Shown in pieces: positions 32,897-40,871 of a stretch of DNA of 64,000 bases. Where the stretch lies: NCBI RefSeq assembly GCF_011927635.1, contig NZ_JAATJB010000011.1, positions 104,838-168,837 of the forward strand, read 5' to 3'. Origin of the DNA: Sphingomonas trueperi (GTDB taxonomy: Bacteria; Pseudomonadota; Alphaproteobacteria; Sphingomonadales; Sphingomonadaceae). The notes under the pieces were generated by a model, which ran no database searches, was not told the origin of the DNA, and saw only the letters and a program-made list of their open reading frames with translations. The stretch's first letter is position 1; every line of letters starts with the position of its first letter. The position numbers and the translations under genes are program-made.

Positions 32897-33544
32897 GTGG
32901 GCCTCGATGACAGGGACTATATGCGCGAACGGCGGCGCAGGGTGGGACGTTTCGGAGGCGCCCCGTGGTTCGATGGTACCAACCGGGGCTTCGACTATCA
33001 GAAGGGCCGCAAGGTGCGGTTCGGTCCCCACCCCATGCAAAAGTGGATCATTCTGCTGTCCGCCGCCTCCTTCCTTTATCCGATGTACCGGGAAGCGAGG
33101 CGCAGTGGCTGGCTCCCCGATCGGGAAGCAGCCTTGCCTTTTCCGCCCTCGGGAAGCGTCACGGTGAACGCGGCCATAGACCCGCACGATGCCACATCGC
33201 GCATGCGGGTGGTGACGGCATCGGCCAATGCTGTCGTCCAACTGTTCGACCCCGGATCCGACCACCACGTCATCTCGGTCTATGTCCATGGCGACGATGA
33301 CGTCACTGTCCCGGTTTCGCCTGGCACCTATCGGATGCGTGTCATCGAGGGCGACAAATGGCATGGGCCCGTGAAGTTCTTCGGACCATCGACGACTTAC
33401 GAAAGCATCGTGAAGCTCATGACATTCACGCGACGGCATTTCGGAGGGATCGACCTGCATCGACGCCCGGATGGAACGTTGAAGACGCGGGTCAAGATCG
33501 GCGACCCGCCGCCTTTGCTCGCCGTCGAGGGGACGGGGAGGTGA
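32897..33544 (+). CDS. Hypothetical membrane protein of the transfer region (215 aa)
   Basis: The frame is open well upstream, but GTG 32897 (VGLDDRDYMRERRRRVGRFG) is preferred, with AGAGG six bases before it. A hydrophobic segment lies near residue 50 (WIILLSAASFLYPMY). The C-terminal domain is beta-rich (VTVNAAIDPHDATSRMRVVT, then ISVYVHGDDDVTVPVSPG). It resembles a periplasmic-facing accessory of a secretion system. Function is unknown. Confidence 0.65.
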   Translation: MGLDDRDYMRERRRRVGRFGGAPWFDGTNRGFDYQKGRKVRFGPHPMQKWIILLSAASFLYPMYREARRSGWLPDREAALPFPPSGSVTVNAAIDPHDATSRMRVVTASANAVVQLFDPGSDHHVISVYVHGDDDVTVPVSPGTYRMRVIEGDKWHGPVKFFGPSTTYESIVKLMTFTRRHFGGIDLHRRPDGTLKTRVKIGDPPPLLAVEGTGR

Positions 33545-33563
33545 CCCGCCGCGCGGGCGGGGT

Positions 33564-33935
33564 TCAGCGCTCCCCACCGATGGCAGTGTCTAGCGCCGCT
33601 TCAAGTCGATCGATCACGGCCGCGCGGCTCGCCATCTTGGGGAGCTCCCGGCGAGCGAAATCCTGGAGCCGCCGCACGTCCCGCGCTGGCAGACGTAACG
33701 TCAGGATCGTTCGGTCAAGCGCCGTCGGATCGATCGCATCCGCTTCTTTCCCGGCTATGAGAAAGTGCTCGAGCAGACGCTTGCGAGCGGCAAAGCTCCA
33801 GCCCAGCGCGGCAAGCTCACCCGGCGAGAGGGCAAGCAGCGCGAGCGCGACATCCATGATGTCTTCAAAGGGCAGCAGGACGCGTACAACCCGTCCGCCG
33901 CGCTCGCGCCAGCGCCGAAGCGGTCCGCCTTTCAC
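33564..33935 (-). CDS. Hypothetical protein (123 aa)
   Basis: Starts at ATG 33935, overlapping the upstream gene by 4 bp (ATGA). The N-terminus is basic, then helical (IMDVALALLALSPGELAALG), with a C-terminal segment RRLQDFARRELPKMASRAAV that resembles a DNA-binding or oligomerising helix pair. No family was recognised. It is cotranscribed with the 77-aa gene. Confidence 0.65.
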   Translation of the reverse strand: MKGGPLRRWRERGGRVVRVLLPFEDIMDVALALLALSPGELAALGWSFAARKRLLEHFLIAGKEADAIDPTALDRTILTLRLPARDVRRLQDFARRELPKMASRAAVIDRLEAALDTAIGGER

Positions 33936-34165
33936 TGCAGGGTTGGCCCAGCGTCTTCGCCGTCCAGCGATCGTAGAGCAGCCAATATCTCGTCGACTGA
34001 GACGGGATGTCGGGCGCCTGGCGGCCGGCGGAGCGCCGGCTGACCCTCGACCGCGACGCGGTCGGATGCCCAGGAAGCGAGGATGGCGCGCTTCACCTCG
34101 GGTTCGAGTGTCGGATGCTCGGCGACATCGAAGGGATGAAGGTATCGGGAAACAGGCTGCGACAT
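33932..34165 (-). CDS. Small hypothetical protein (77 aa)
   Basis: ATG 34165 has a perfect AAGGAGG upstream. The sequence (HPTLEPEVKRAILASWASD, then PVSVDEILAALRSLDGED) matches a short conserved protein I recall from many alphaproteobacteria, with no assigned role. It is the first gene of a two-gene minus-strand operon that marks the end of the transfer region. Confidence 0.78.
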   Translation of the reverse strand: MSQPVSRYLHPFDVAEHPTLEPEVKRAILASWASDRVAVEGQPALRRPPGARHPVSVDEILAALRSLDGEDAGPTLQ

Positions 34166-34613
34166 GACTCTGCCTCCTTTCGTTTCAGGTCGCGGCTATG
34201 CTTCGGTCCGGCTGAACCGCTCGAAAGATTTGGAAATGATTTGAACAAGATCAAGGCCTGGCGCGCAGTCAAGAAGTGCTTGTTGGCCTCCGTGAACTCG
34301 CTGCTGTCGGATCCTGATCCTCACTGCGCTGGACAAGCGGGTCTTATCCGCCTCGTTCATTACCCGCCCAGCGAATTACCACCGTGCGAGCGAGTTCTAA
34401 ACAGATTGGCTCTGATTCCATCGAAGAGGAACGAACCTACCGCCGCGCTTCCCGAGCCGCTTGGATTGCTGGCACGGCATGGTCGAGAACTGCTTCACCG
34501 GACAACGCTCGATGAGACCGGGCAGTAGCGCCGCAATCATTGCGGCCGAAGGCGAAGCCTGTCCGGGCACCGCTCGACTCCTCGCGCGTTCTCCACCAAG
34601 AAGGAGAGCGTCC
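34166..34613. other. Intergenic region between transfer and repair blocks
   Basis: About 450 bp, lower in GC than its surroundings. It should hold the divergent promoters for the minus-strand pair and the 59-aa gene. No repeat, RNA gene or coding frame was convincing. Confidence 0.5.
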
Positions 34614-34793
34614 ATGAGCAAGCGCGAACTGATCGATACGGGTACAGACAAACGCTACGTTCGGCGTGACGAGAAAGGCCAGTTCAAGGAATCAGATGAC
34701 GTCGGCAAATCCTTGGCCGCTGATCGGCGCACCAAGGCAAAGACGACGGTCAAGCCCGGCCAGGGCGATCGCGGCGATCAGAAGAAGAAGTGA
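34614..34793 (+). CDS. Small basic conserved protein (59 aa)
   Basis: AAGGAG lies 7 bases before ATG 34614. The product (MSKRELIDTGTDKRYVRRDE, then FKESDDVGKSLAADRRTKA) is strongly charged, ends in KKK and resembles a short protein often seen in sphingomonads. It precedes ligD by 33 bp. The role is unknown; it could bind nucleic acid. Confidence 0.75.
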   Translation: MSKRELIDTGTDKRYVRRDEKGQFKESDDVGKSLAADRRTKAKTTVKPGQGDRGDQKKK

Positions 34794-34826
34794 TGTCGCG
34801 ATGATCGCGATTTCCGCCGACACCTG

Positions 34827-36701
34827 ATGGCCCGGGCTGCTTCCCGCGCAAGTAGCGAGCACAATACGTCTCTCCCGCGCGCCGGGGCAGCGGCACCCCC
34901 ACCCTTTCGGGCTGTCCAGCTCGCACAGCTCGTCGATACCGTGCCGAGCGGCGACCGCTGGCTCCACGAGATGAAATATGACGGCTACCGGACGCTGATC
35001 GCGGTCGGCGGCGGCGAAGGCCGTGCCTACACCCGCTCCGGTCTCGACTGGTCGGATCGCTTCGCCGGCATCGTTACCGACGCTCTCAAGCTCAAGGTCG
35101 GTTCTGCGCTGATCGACGGCGAAGCGGTGGTGCTCGATGTCGACGGGCGATCGAGCTTTCAGGCGCTACAGGGCGCGCTCAAGGGCGCGCCGGCCACGAT
35201 CGACTATTTCGCGTTCGACCTGCTGGAGCTCGACGGCGAGGATTTGACCGGCCTGCCGCTCGTCGAGCGAAAGGCGAAGCTCCAGAAGATCCTGCCAAAG
35301 AGCAAGAGCCGGCTGCGCTACTCCGATCATATCGTGGGCAGCGGCGAGAAGCTCCTCAACCAGTTCTGCGCCGCCGGGCTCGAAGGCGTGATCTCGAAGC
35401 TCGCGACCGGCAAATATGTCGGCTCGCGCTCGGGTGGATGGCTCAAGACCAAGTGCATCAAGCGACAGGAGTTCGTCGTCGTCGGCTGGACACCGTCGGA
35501 CAAGTCGCGGCTGTTCCGCTCGCTGATCCTCGCCATCCACGAGAAAGGCGAGCTGCGTTACGCCGGCAAGGTCGGCACCGGCTTCGACACCGCCGAGCTG
35601 ATCCGGCTCATGGAGATCATGAAGCCGATCGAGCAGTCGGCGCCCACCGTGAAAGCGCCCCGTGCCGAAGTTCGCGGCGCGCATTGGCTCAAGCCCAAGC
35701 TGGTCGCCGAGATCGCCTATACCGAGATGACCAATGAAGGCACGCTTCGCCATCCGAGCTATCTCGGCCTGCGCGAGGACAAGAAGCCCGAGGCGGTGGT
35801 GCTGGAGACCGCGGCGCCAGTCGAGACCGTGACGGCGCCATCGTCGGTAAAGATCAGCAACCCGGAGCGGATCATCGATCCGGACAGCGGTATCACCAAG
35901 GGCGCGCTCGCCGACCACTATGCCGCCGTCGCCGCGATCATGCTGCCATGGGTCGGATCGCGGCCGATCAGCCTAGTGCGTTGTCCGCAGGGCCGCGCCA
36001 AGAAGTGCTTCTTCCAGAAGCACGACGCCGGCAGCTTCGGCGATGCCGTCAAGCATGTCGGCATCATGGAGAAGGACGGACACGAAGAACCCTATCTCTA
36101 CATCGACACCCCGGACGGCCTGCTGACTTGCGTCCAGATGGGCACGATCGAGTTCCACGGCTGGGGAGCGCGCATCGAGGATGTCGAGAAAGCCGACCGG
36201 CTGGTGTTCGATCTCGACCCTGACGAAGGGCTCGACTTCGAGGCCGTGCGCAAGGCCGCCTTCCACTTTCGCGAGATCCTCCAGTCGATCGGACTCAAAA
36301 CTTTCCCGATGGTCACCGGCGGCAAGGGCATCCACGTTATCGCGCCGCTGGTACCGCGCGCCGAGTGGCCCGAGGTGAAGAGCTTCGCGCACCGCCTGGC
36401 CCAGGCGGTCGCGCAGAGCGACCCCGACAACTTCACCGCCGCCTTGCCCAAGGCGCAGCGCAAGGGCCGCATCTTCGTCGATTATCTGCGCAACCAGCAC
36501 GGCGCGACTGCCATCATGCCCTATAGCGTGCGGGCACGATCGGGCGCGCCGGTCGCAGCGCCGATCTCATGGAAGGAGATGGAGACGATCGACACGCCCG
36601 CGCACTGGCGTGTCGGTGATGCCAAGGAACTGGTGAAGCGCGCCGCGTCGAAGGCGCTCGCCGGCTGGGGCCGCGCCGATCAGACCCTCCCCGACCTGTG
36701 A
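34827..36701 (+). CDS. ligD: ATP-dependent DNA ligase D (ligase and polymerase domains)
   Basis: A 624-aa protein. The ligase domain comes first, with the adenylated Lys50 in EMKYDGYR, then IDGEAVVLD, LEGVISK and LKTKCIKRQEFVVVGWT. The primase-polymerase domain follows from about residue 340, with LVFDLDPDEG near 459 (metal-binding Asp pair) and VTGGKGIHV. The phosphoesterase domain of many LigD proteins is absent. LigD seals double-strand breaks in bacterial end joining. No ku gene is in the window, so its partner must be elsewhere. It overlaps xthA by GTGA. Confidence 0.93.
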   Translation: MARAASRASSEHNTSLPRAGAAAPPPFRAVQLAQLVDTVPSGDRWLHEMKYDGYRTLIAVGGGEGRAYTRSGLDWSDRFAGIVTDALKLKVGSALIDGEAVVLDVDGRSSFQALQGALKGAPATIDYFAFDLLELDGEDLTGLPLVERKAKLQKILPKSKSRLRYSDHIVGSGEKLLNQFCAAGLEGVISKLATGKYVGSRSGGWLKTKCIKRQEFVVVGWTPSDKSRLFRSLILAIHEKGELRYAGKVGTGFDTAELIRLMEIMKPIEQSAPTVKAPRAEVRGAHWLKPKLVAEIAYTEMTNEGTLRHPSYLGLREDKKPEAVVLETAAPVETVTAPSSVKISNPERIIDPDSGITKGALADHYAAVAAIMLPWVGSRPISLVRCPQGRAKKCFFQKHDAGSFGDAVKHVGIMEKDGHEEPYLYIDTPDGLLTCVQMGTIEFHGWGARIEDVEKADRLVFDLDPDEGLDFEAVRKAAFHFREILQSIGLKTFPMVTGGKGIHVIAPLVPRAEWPEVKSFAHRLAQAVAQSDPDNFTAALPKAQRKGRIFVDYLRNQHGATAIMPYSVRARSGAPVAAPISWKEMETIDTPAHWRVGDAKELVKRAASKALAGWGRADQTLPDL

Positions 36702-37513
36702 AGATCGCCACCTACAATGTGAACGGCGTCAATGGCCGACTCCCCGTATTGCTACGCTGGCTTGAAGAGGCGCAGCCCGACATCGTTTGCCTGCAGGAGT
36801 TGAAGGCGCCGCAGGAGAGATTCCCGGAACAATCGATCCGTGATCTTGGCTATGACGCGATCTGGCACGGCCAGAAAAGCTGGAACGGCGTCGCGATCCT
36901 GAGCCGCGTCGGCGAAATCCACGAAACGCGCCGCGGCCTCCCCGGCGATCCCGACGACAGCCACAGCCGTTATATCGAGGCCGCCGTCAACGGCATCCTC
37001 ATCGGTGGGCTCTATCTGCCCAACGGCAATCCCAGGCCCGGTCCCAAGTTCGACTACAAGCTCAAATGGTTCGATCGGCTGATCGAGCACGCGAAGGGAC
37101 TGCTCGACAGCGGCCTGCCGGTTATGCTCGCCGGCGACTTCAACGTCATGCCGACCGATCTCGACGTCTATAAACCCGAGCGCTGGCTCGACGACGCGCT
37201 GTTCGCGCCCGAGGTCAGGGCCGCCTATTTCCGCCTGCTGGACCAGGGCTGGACCGATGCGCTGCGGACGATCCATCCCGGCGAGGTCATCTATACCTTC
37301 TGGGACTATTTCCGGAACGCTTATGCCCGTAACGCTGGTTTGCGCATCGACCATCTGCTGCTCAGCCCCGCGCTGGCCGACCGGCTCGTCGATGCGCAGG
37401 TCGACGCGCATGTGCGCGGGTGGGAGAAGACCAGCGACCATGCCCCGGTGTGGATCGAACTTGCGGACAAGCCGAAACGTCGCCGCAAGGCGACAGCGCG
37501 GCAGACGGCATGA
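36698..37513 (+). CDS. xthA: Exonuclease III-family AP endonuclease
   Basis: A 271-aa EEP-fold nuclease: MKIATYNVNGVNGRLP, then CLQELK (E34), GLYLPNGN, LAGDFNVMP and a C-terminal KTSDHAPVWIEL. These provide the metal-binding Asn/Glu and the catalytic Asp/His. It cleaves abasic sites and trims 3' ends, which suits work with LigD. GTG 36698 overlaps the ligD stop, and the stop overlaps the next ATG. Confidence 0.93.
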   Translation: MKIATYNVNGVNGRLPVLLRWLEEAQPDIVCLQELKAPQERFPEQSIRDLGYDAIWHGQKSWNGVAILSRVGEIHETRRGLPGDPDDSHSRYIEAAVNGILIGGLYLPNGNPRPGPKFDYKLKWFDRLIEHAKGLLDSGLPVMLAGDFNVMPTDLDVYKPERWLDDALFAPEVRAAYFRLLDQGWTDALRTIHPGEVIYTFWDYFRNAYARNAGLRIDHLLLSPALADRLVDAQVDAHVRGWEKTSDHAPVWIELADKPKRRRKATARQTA

Positions 37514-38013
37514 TAGAGACCGAACAGTTCATTCTGCACCAGAAGGATTGGGTGCCGAATAACGAGCGGCTCCCGGTTATCGTCTATCGCGGTGCCGTCA
37601 AAGCCGAAGGCAAGGAGGCCGCCGAGCAATTCGAGCGTCTCTTCACCGATCACGGCTGGCCGCCGCAATGGCGCGATACGGTTTATGGCTATCACCATTA
37701 TCACTCGACCGCGCACGAAGCGCTCGGCGTGGCGACAGGGTTCGGGACGCTGCTGCTCGGTGGTCCGGGCGGGCGCGAGTTCGAAGTGCGCGCCGGCGAT
37801 GCGGTGGTTCTGCCGGTAGGCACTGGCCATCGCCGGCTCGAGGTAAGCGACGACTTCATGGTCGTCGGCGCCTACCCGCAGGGGCAGGACTGGGACATCT
37901 GCCGCGAGGCGCCGTCCGACGAAGCGCGACAGCGGATGCGCGCGCTCCCCGTCCCGGCGGAAGACCCGATCCTCGGGAAGGACGGCCCGCTTCGCCAAAG
38001 CTGGAAAGCATGA
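37510..38013 (+). CDS. YjlB-like cupin protein
   Basis: A 167-aa cupin: GYHHYHSTAHEALGVATGFG carries the metal-binding His residues, then LLLGGPGGREFEVRAGDAVV, LPVGTGHRRLEV and VVGAYPQGQDWD. It matches the YjlB subgroup. Substrate is unknown. Its start overlaps xthA (ATGA at 37510) and its stop overlaps the next ATG, so it is part of the ligD operon. Confidence 0.87.
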   Translation: MIETEQFILHQKDWVPNNERLPVIVYRGAVKAEGKEAAEQFERLFTDHGWPPQWRDTVYGYHHYHSTAHEALGVATGFGTLLLGGPGGREFEVRAGDAVVLPVGTGHRRLEVSDDFMVVGAYPQGQDWDICREAPSDEARQRMRALPVPAEDPILGKDGPLRQSWKA

Positions 38014-38378
38014 CGGTCGGCTGGAAGCTCGATCCCGATGACCGCGCGGCGCTGCTCGCGCGCTTCCCGCCCCGCTATGCCGAGACAGTCGCCGATCATG
38101 TGACGCTGCGGTTCTCCACCGACGAGGCGACACCACTGCCCACCGCGACCGCGGGCGAGGTAGTCGGCGAGGCGGACGATGAAGTGGGCGTGCAGGCGCT
38201 TGTGGTCGAGATTGGCGGAACTACCGCGCGCGGCGACGGCAGCCATTTCCATATTACCTGGTCGCTCGCGTCGGGCCGGGCCGCGAAGGAGAGCAATGAT
38301 GTGATCGGCCAGCGCGGCTGGCGCGCCATCGATCCCGCCCTGCCGATCCGCCTCACCCCGGTGCGCTGGAAGAGCTGA
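38010..38378 (+). CDS. Hypothetical protein with paired HxT motifs
   Basis: A 122-aa protein with HVTLRF (H30) and HFHITWSL (H81), a two-histidine pattern reminiscent of 2H phosphoesterases. Other blocks are GVQALVVEIGGTTARGDG and AAKESNDVIGQRGW. It overlaps the cupin gene (ATGA). If it is a 2H enzyme it could process 2'-phosphate or cyclic ends, for example after ligase work. This is inference from motifs only. Confidence 0.7.
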   Translation: MTVGWKLDPDDRAALLARFPPRYAETVADHVTLRFSTDEATPLPTATAGEVVGEADDEVGVQALVVEIGGTTARGDGSHFHITWSLASGRAAKESNDVIGQRGWRAIDPALPIRLTPVRWKS

Positions 38379-38417
38379 TCATGGCAGGGTTCCTCTCTGG
38401 ATGACCGCCCCCGCATG

Positions 38418-38936
38418 TCAGATCGCCAGCATGCGCTGGCCGGCGCTGGCGCCGACTTCCTCGACCACGAACGTCCGCGCCGGCGGCGTCACCAGCAGGT
38501 CCGCTTCGGCAAAGGTGAGATCGAGCCACTGTTTGACCTGCCGGCGATAGATGATCGCGCCGTGGCGATCCTGATAGCGGGCGACCTCGGAGTTCGCCGG
38601 TACGGTGACGACGCGGTAGCAGAGCGGCCAGTCGCCCGTTGCCGGCTCCCAGATGCCGGCAAGGTAGAAGTGATTGCCGTCGTCGAGCGACACCCGGTAG
38701 CGCTTCTTGCCGACCGTCATGTGGAATTCGCTCGCCGGAATGAGGCAGCGATGGCTCGGAAAGGTCCGCCCCTCCGAGCGCACGAAGCGGTAAGACTCGC
38801 CGTCGCTGAAACGCGGGTTCGATCCCCAGGTCGCCTCGACCATCTCGATTTCGCTGGCATCGTCCGGATTTCGCCGGATGATGGCGCGGCGAGCGCCCAG
38901 CGGCGCATCCGAATCAAAGGGGGTTGGCGACTCCAT
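38418..38936 (-). CDS. SRAP (YedK-like) family protein lacking Cys2
   Basis: A 172-aa SOS-response-associated peptidase family member: SHRCLIPASEFHMTVGKKRY (GFYEW-like block with the conserved Glu), FYLAGIWEPATG, and YQDRHGAIIYRRQV with the His. The expected Met-Cys start is missing: it begins MESPTPFDSD, and an in-frame TAG lies directly upstream. SRAP proteins form a thiazolidine crosslink to abasic sites through Cys2, so this copy may be regulatory or degenerate. Divergent from the second SRAP gene, it shares the LexA box at 38943. Confidence 0.83.
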   Translation of the reverse strand: MESPTPFDSDAPLGARRAIIRRNPDDASEIEMVEATWGSNPRFSDGESYRFVRSEGRTFPSHRCLIPASEFHMTVGKKRYRVSLDDGNHFYLAGIWEPATGDWPLCYRVVTVPANSEVARYQDRHGAIIYRRQVKQWLDLTFAEADLLVTPPARTFVVEEVGASAGQRMLAI

Positions 38937-38942
38937 AGTCTA

Positions 38943-38957
38943 GAACATAATGGGAAC
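38943..38957. promoter_or_regulatory. LexA box (GAAC-N7-GAAC) between SRAP genes
   Basis: GAACATAATGGGAAC is an exact match to the alphaproteobacterial LexA site (GTTC-N7-GTTC on the other strand). It lies 7 bp from the minus-strand SRAP ATG and 31 bp before the plus-strand SRAP TTG. The same 15-mer recurs at 40060. LexA should repress both SRAP genes until DNA damage. Confidence 0.87.
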
Positions 38958-38987
38958 AACGAAGAGTCGCAAGAAAGGCTGACCGCT

Positions 38988-39602
38988 TTGTGCAATGACT
39001 ACCGACTGGAGGTGGATATCGCCTCGATCGCCGGGGATTTCGACGATCTGAAGATCAAGATCAAAATGCCCGAGGGCACACCGAACGTGGCCGCGCGCGA
39101 GGATATCAGGATCAGCGATACCGCGCCGATCGTCCGCAGCGCGGAGGGCGAGCGGGGGGCTGGCGAACTGGTCAATCGCAAGTGGAGCTGGCCCGGCCAG
39201 GGCGGGAAGCCGGTGTATAATTTCCGGTCCGAAGGCCGCGAGTTCACCAGCGGGCGGTGCCTAATTCTTGCTGATGGCTTCTACGAATTTGGGGACCCCC
39301 AACCCGGCCATAAGCGCAAGACCAAATACCTGTTCACGCTGGACGACCATGAATGGTTCTGCATCGCCGGGATCTGGCGCTCGCATCCCCAGGCAGGTGA
39401 AGCCTTCACGATGCTGACGATGGAGCCGGGTGAGGATGTGAAGCCCTATCACCATCGCCAGATCGTCCCGCTCCGGCGCGATCAATGGGCGGACTGGCTC
39501 GATCCCGCCGTGCCCGCGGCCGATGTCCTGAAGGCACTGCCGAAGGGCAGCCTCACCGTGACGCAGGTCTATCCGCCCCTCGCCGAGCCGGCGCTGCTCT
39601 GA
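38988..39602 (+). CDS. SRAP (YedK-like) abasic-site crosslinking protein
   Basis: A 204-aa SRAP protein starting at TTG 38988, chosen because it places Cys at position 2 (MCNDYRLEVD), the catalytic residue after Met removal. Other landmarks are CLILADGFYEFGDPQPG (Glu), WFCIAGIWRSHPQ and VKPYHHRQIVPLRRDQWADW (His). It shields abasic sites in single-stranded DNA by covalent bonding. It is LexA-controlled by the box at 38943. A longer frame upstream is open but would lose Cys2. It precedes DUF1810 by 2 bp. Confidence 0.92.
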   Translation: MCNDYRLEVDIASIAGDFDDLKIKIKMPEGTPNVAAREDIRISDTAPIVRSAEGERGAGELVNRKWSWPGQGGKPVYNFRSEGREFTSGRCLILADGFYEFGDPQPGHKRKTKYLFTLDDHEWFCIAGIWRSHPQAGEAFTMLTMEPGEDVKPYHHRQIVPLRRDQWADWLDPAVPAADVLKALPKGSLTVTQVYPPLAEPALL

Positions 39603-39604
39603 CA

Positions 39605-40030
39605 ATGCCCGACGCCAATTCGCTCGACCGCTTCGTCGAGGCCCAGACGCTCGCCTATCCCGGCGCGCTCGCCGAAATCCGCCGCGGAGCCAAGCGCTCG
39701 CACTGGATTTGGTACATCTTTCCGCAGATCGCGGGGCTCGGGCGCAGCTCGACCGCGCAGCATTTCGCGATCCGCTCAGCGGACGAAGCGCGCAACTATT
39801 TCGATCATCCGGTGCTCGGCCCGCGCTATATCGAGTGCGTGACCGCGTTGCAGGACTTGCCCATCAGCGATCCCGTCGCGGTGTTCGGCGAGATCGACGC
39901 GATGAAGCTGCGATCGTCGCTGACTCTCTTCGAGACGGTCCGCCCCTCGCCGCTACTCGCCGCCGCGCTCGACCGCTGGTTCGGCGGCAAGCGCGACGAG
40001 ATGACGCTACGGCTCCTGGGCGACGACTGA
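39605..40030 (+). CDS. DUF1810-family protein
   Basis: A 141-aa protein: FVEAQTLAYPGALAEIRRGA, then KRSHWIWYIFPQIAGLGRSS, then ARNYFDHPVLGPRYIECV. This is the DUF1810 pattern. Members are small helical proteins; some have been linked to ADP-ribose or nucleotide processing, but the role here is not known. It follows SRAP by 2 bp in the same SOS-linked operon. Confidence 0.9.
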   Translation: MPDANSLDRFVEAQTLAYPGALAEIRRGAKRSHWIWYIFPQIAGLGRSSTAQHFAIRSADEARNYFDHPVLGPRYIECVTALQDLPISDPVAVFGEIDAMKLRSSLTLFETVRPSPLLAAALDRWFGGKRDEMTLRLLGDD

Positions 40031-40059
40031 CTCTGCTTGACGAAGTGCCGATTGAGGCG

Positions 40060-40074
40060 GAACATAATGGGAAC
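40060..40074. promoter_or_regulatory. LexA box (GAAC-N7-GAAC) before imuA
   Basis: The same 15-mer GAACATAATGGGAAC as at 38943, located 20 bp before the imuA ATG 40095. ImuA-ImuB-DnaE2 operons are standard LexA targets in alphaproteobacteria, which supports the assignment. Confidence 0.9.
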
Positions 40075-40094
40075 AAGTGAGTCGATTTTGCCCG

Positions 40095-40871
40095 ATGTCT
40101 GTCCAACCGTCGCCCATCGATCGGCCTTGCGCCGATCAGCTAGCTGCGCTTCGCGCTCAGCTCGCGCAGGCCCAGAGCCAGCGCGGGCCGGCACTGGCGT
40201 TCGGGCTGGCGGCGCTCGACGACCGGCTGGCCGATCACGGCCTCGATGGCGCAGGGCTGCATGAGATCGCGGCGGCGCGGCCGTCGCTGAGCGACGATGC
40301 GGCCGCGACCTTGTTCGCGGCGGGTATCGCTGCCCGCTTCGCCTCGCGACCCGGCTTCACGGTGATCTGGGCACTTTCCAAATTCGACCTCTATGCACCC
40401 GGCATTGAACAGGTCGGGCTCGGTCCCGATCGTATCCTCTACGCGCAGGGCCGGAAGGACGCCGACGTGCTGGCGATGGCCGAGGACGCGCTTCGCGATG
40501 GCTCGATCGCCTGCGTCATTGCCGAAGTGAAGGCGGCCGATCAGACGGCGACCCGCCGGCTCCAGCTCGCCGCGTCGGATGGCAAGACCCCGATGCTCCT
40601 CTATCGCCGCCACCGTGCCCGCGACCGCTGCCCGCTCGATCAACCCTCCTCGGCGATGACGCGCTGGCGGATCGGTTGCGCCTCATCGGCACGGCTGCCC
40701 TATGCCGGTGTCGGCCGCGCTCGCTGGTCCGTCGAGCTGGTCCGCCAGCGGAACGGCAATCCTTTCTCCCTCGAACTTGAAGCATGTGATGATACGGGTC
40801 GCCTCGCTCTACCTGCCGCAGCTCCCCATAGAGCGATTGCGACGGCTGGAGCGGCCAGCCAAGCCGCCTGA
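40095..40871 (+). CDS. imuA: ImuA, RecA-like translesion accessory protein
   Basis: A 258-aa protein in the imuA slot of the mutasome operon: LAFGLAALDDRLADHGLDGA, then GLHEIAAARPSLSDDAAATL, then ILYAQGRKDADVLAMAEDAL and RRLQLAASDGKTPMLLYRR. It is RecA-related without a clear Walker motif. ImuA works with ImuB and DnaE2 in mutagenic repair. ATG 40095 is used; GTG 40077 is in frame but adds only MSRFCP. It overlaps imuB by about 83 bp in another frame. Confidence 0.9.
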   Translation: MSVQPSPIDRPCADQLAALRAQLAQAQSQRGPALAFGLAALDDRLADHGLDGAGLHEIAAARPSLSDDAAATLFAAGIAARFASRPGFTVIWALSKFDLYAPGIEQVGLGPDRILYAQGRKDADVLAMAEDALRDGSIACVIAEVKAADQTATRRLQLAASDGKTPMLLYRRHRARDRCPLDQPSSAMTRWRIGCASSARLPYAGVGRARWSVELVRQRNGNPFSLELEACDDTGRLALPAAAPHRAIATAGAASQAA

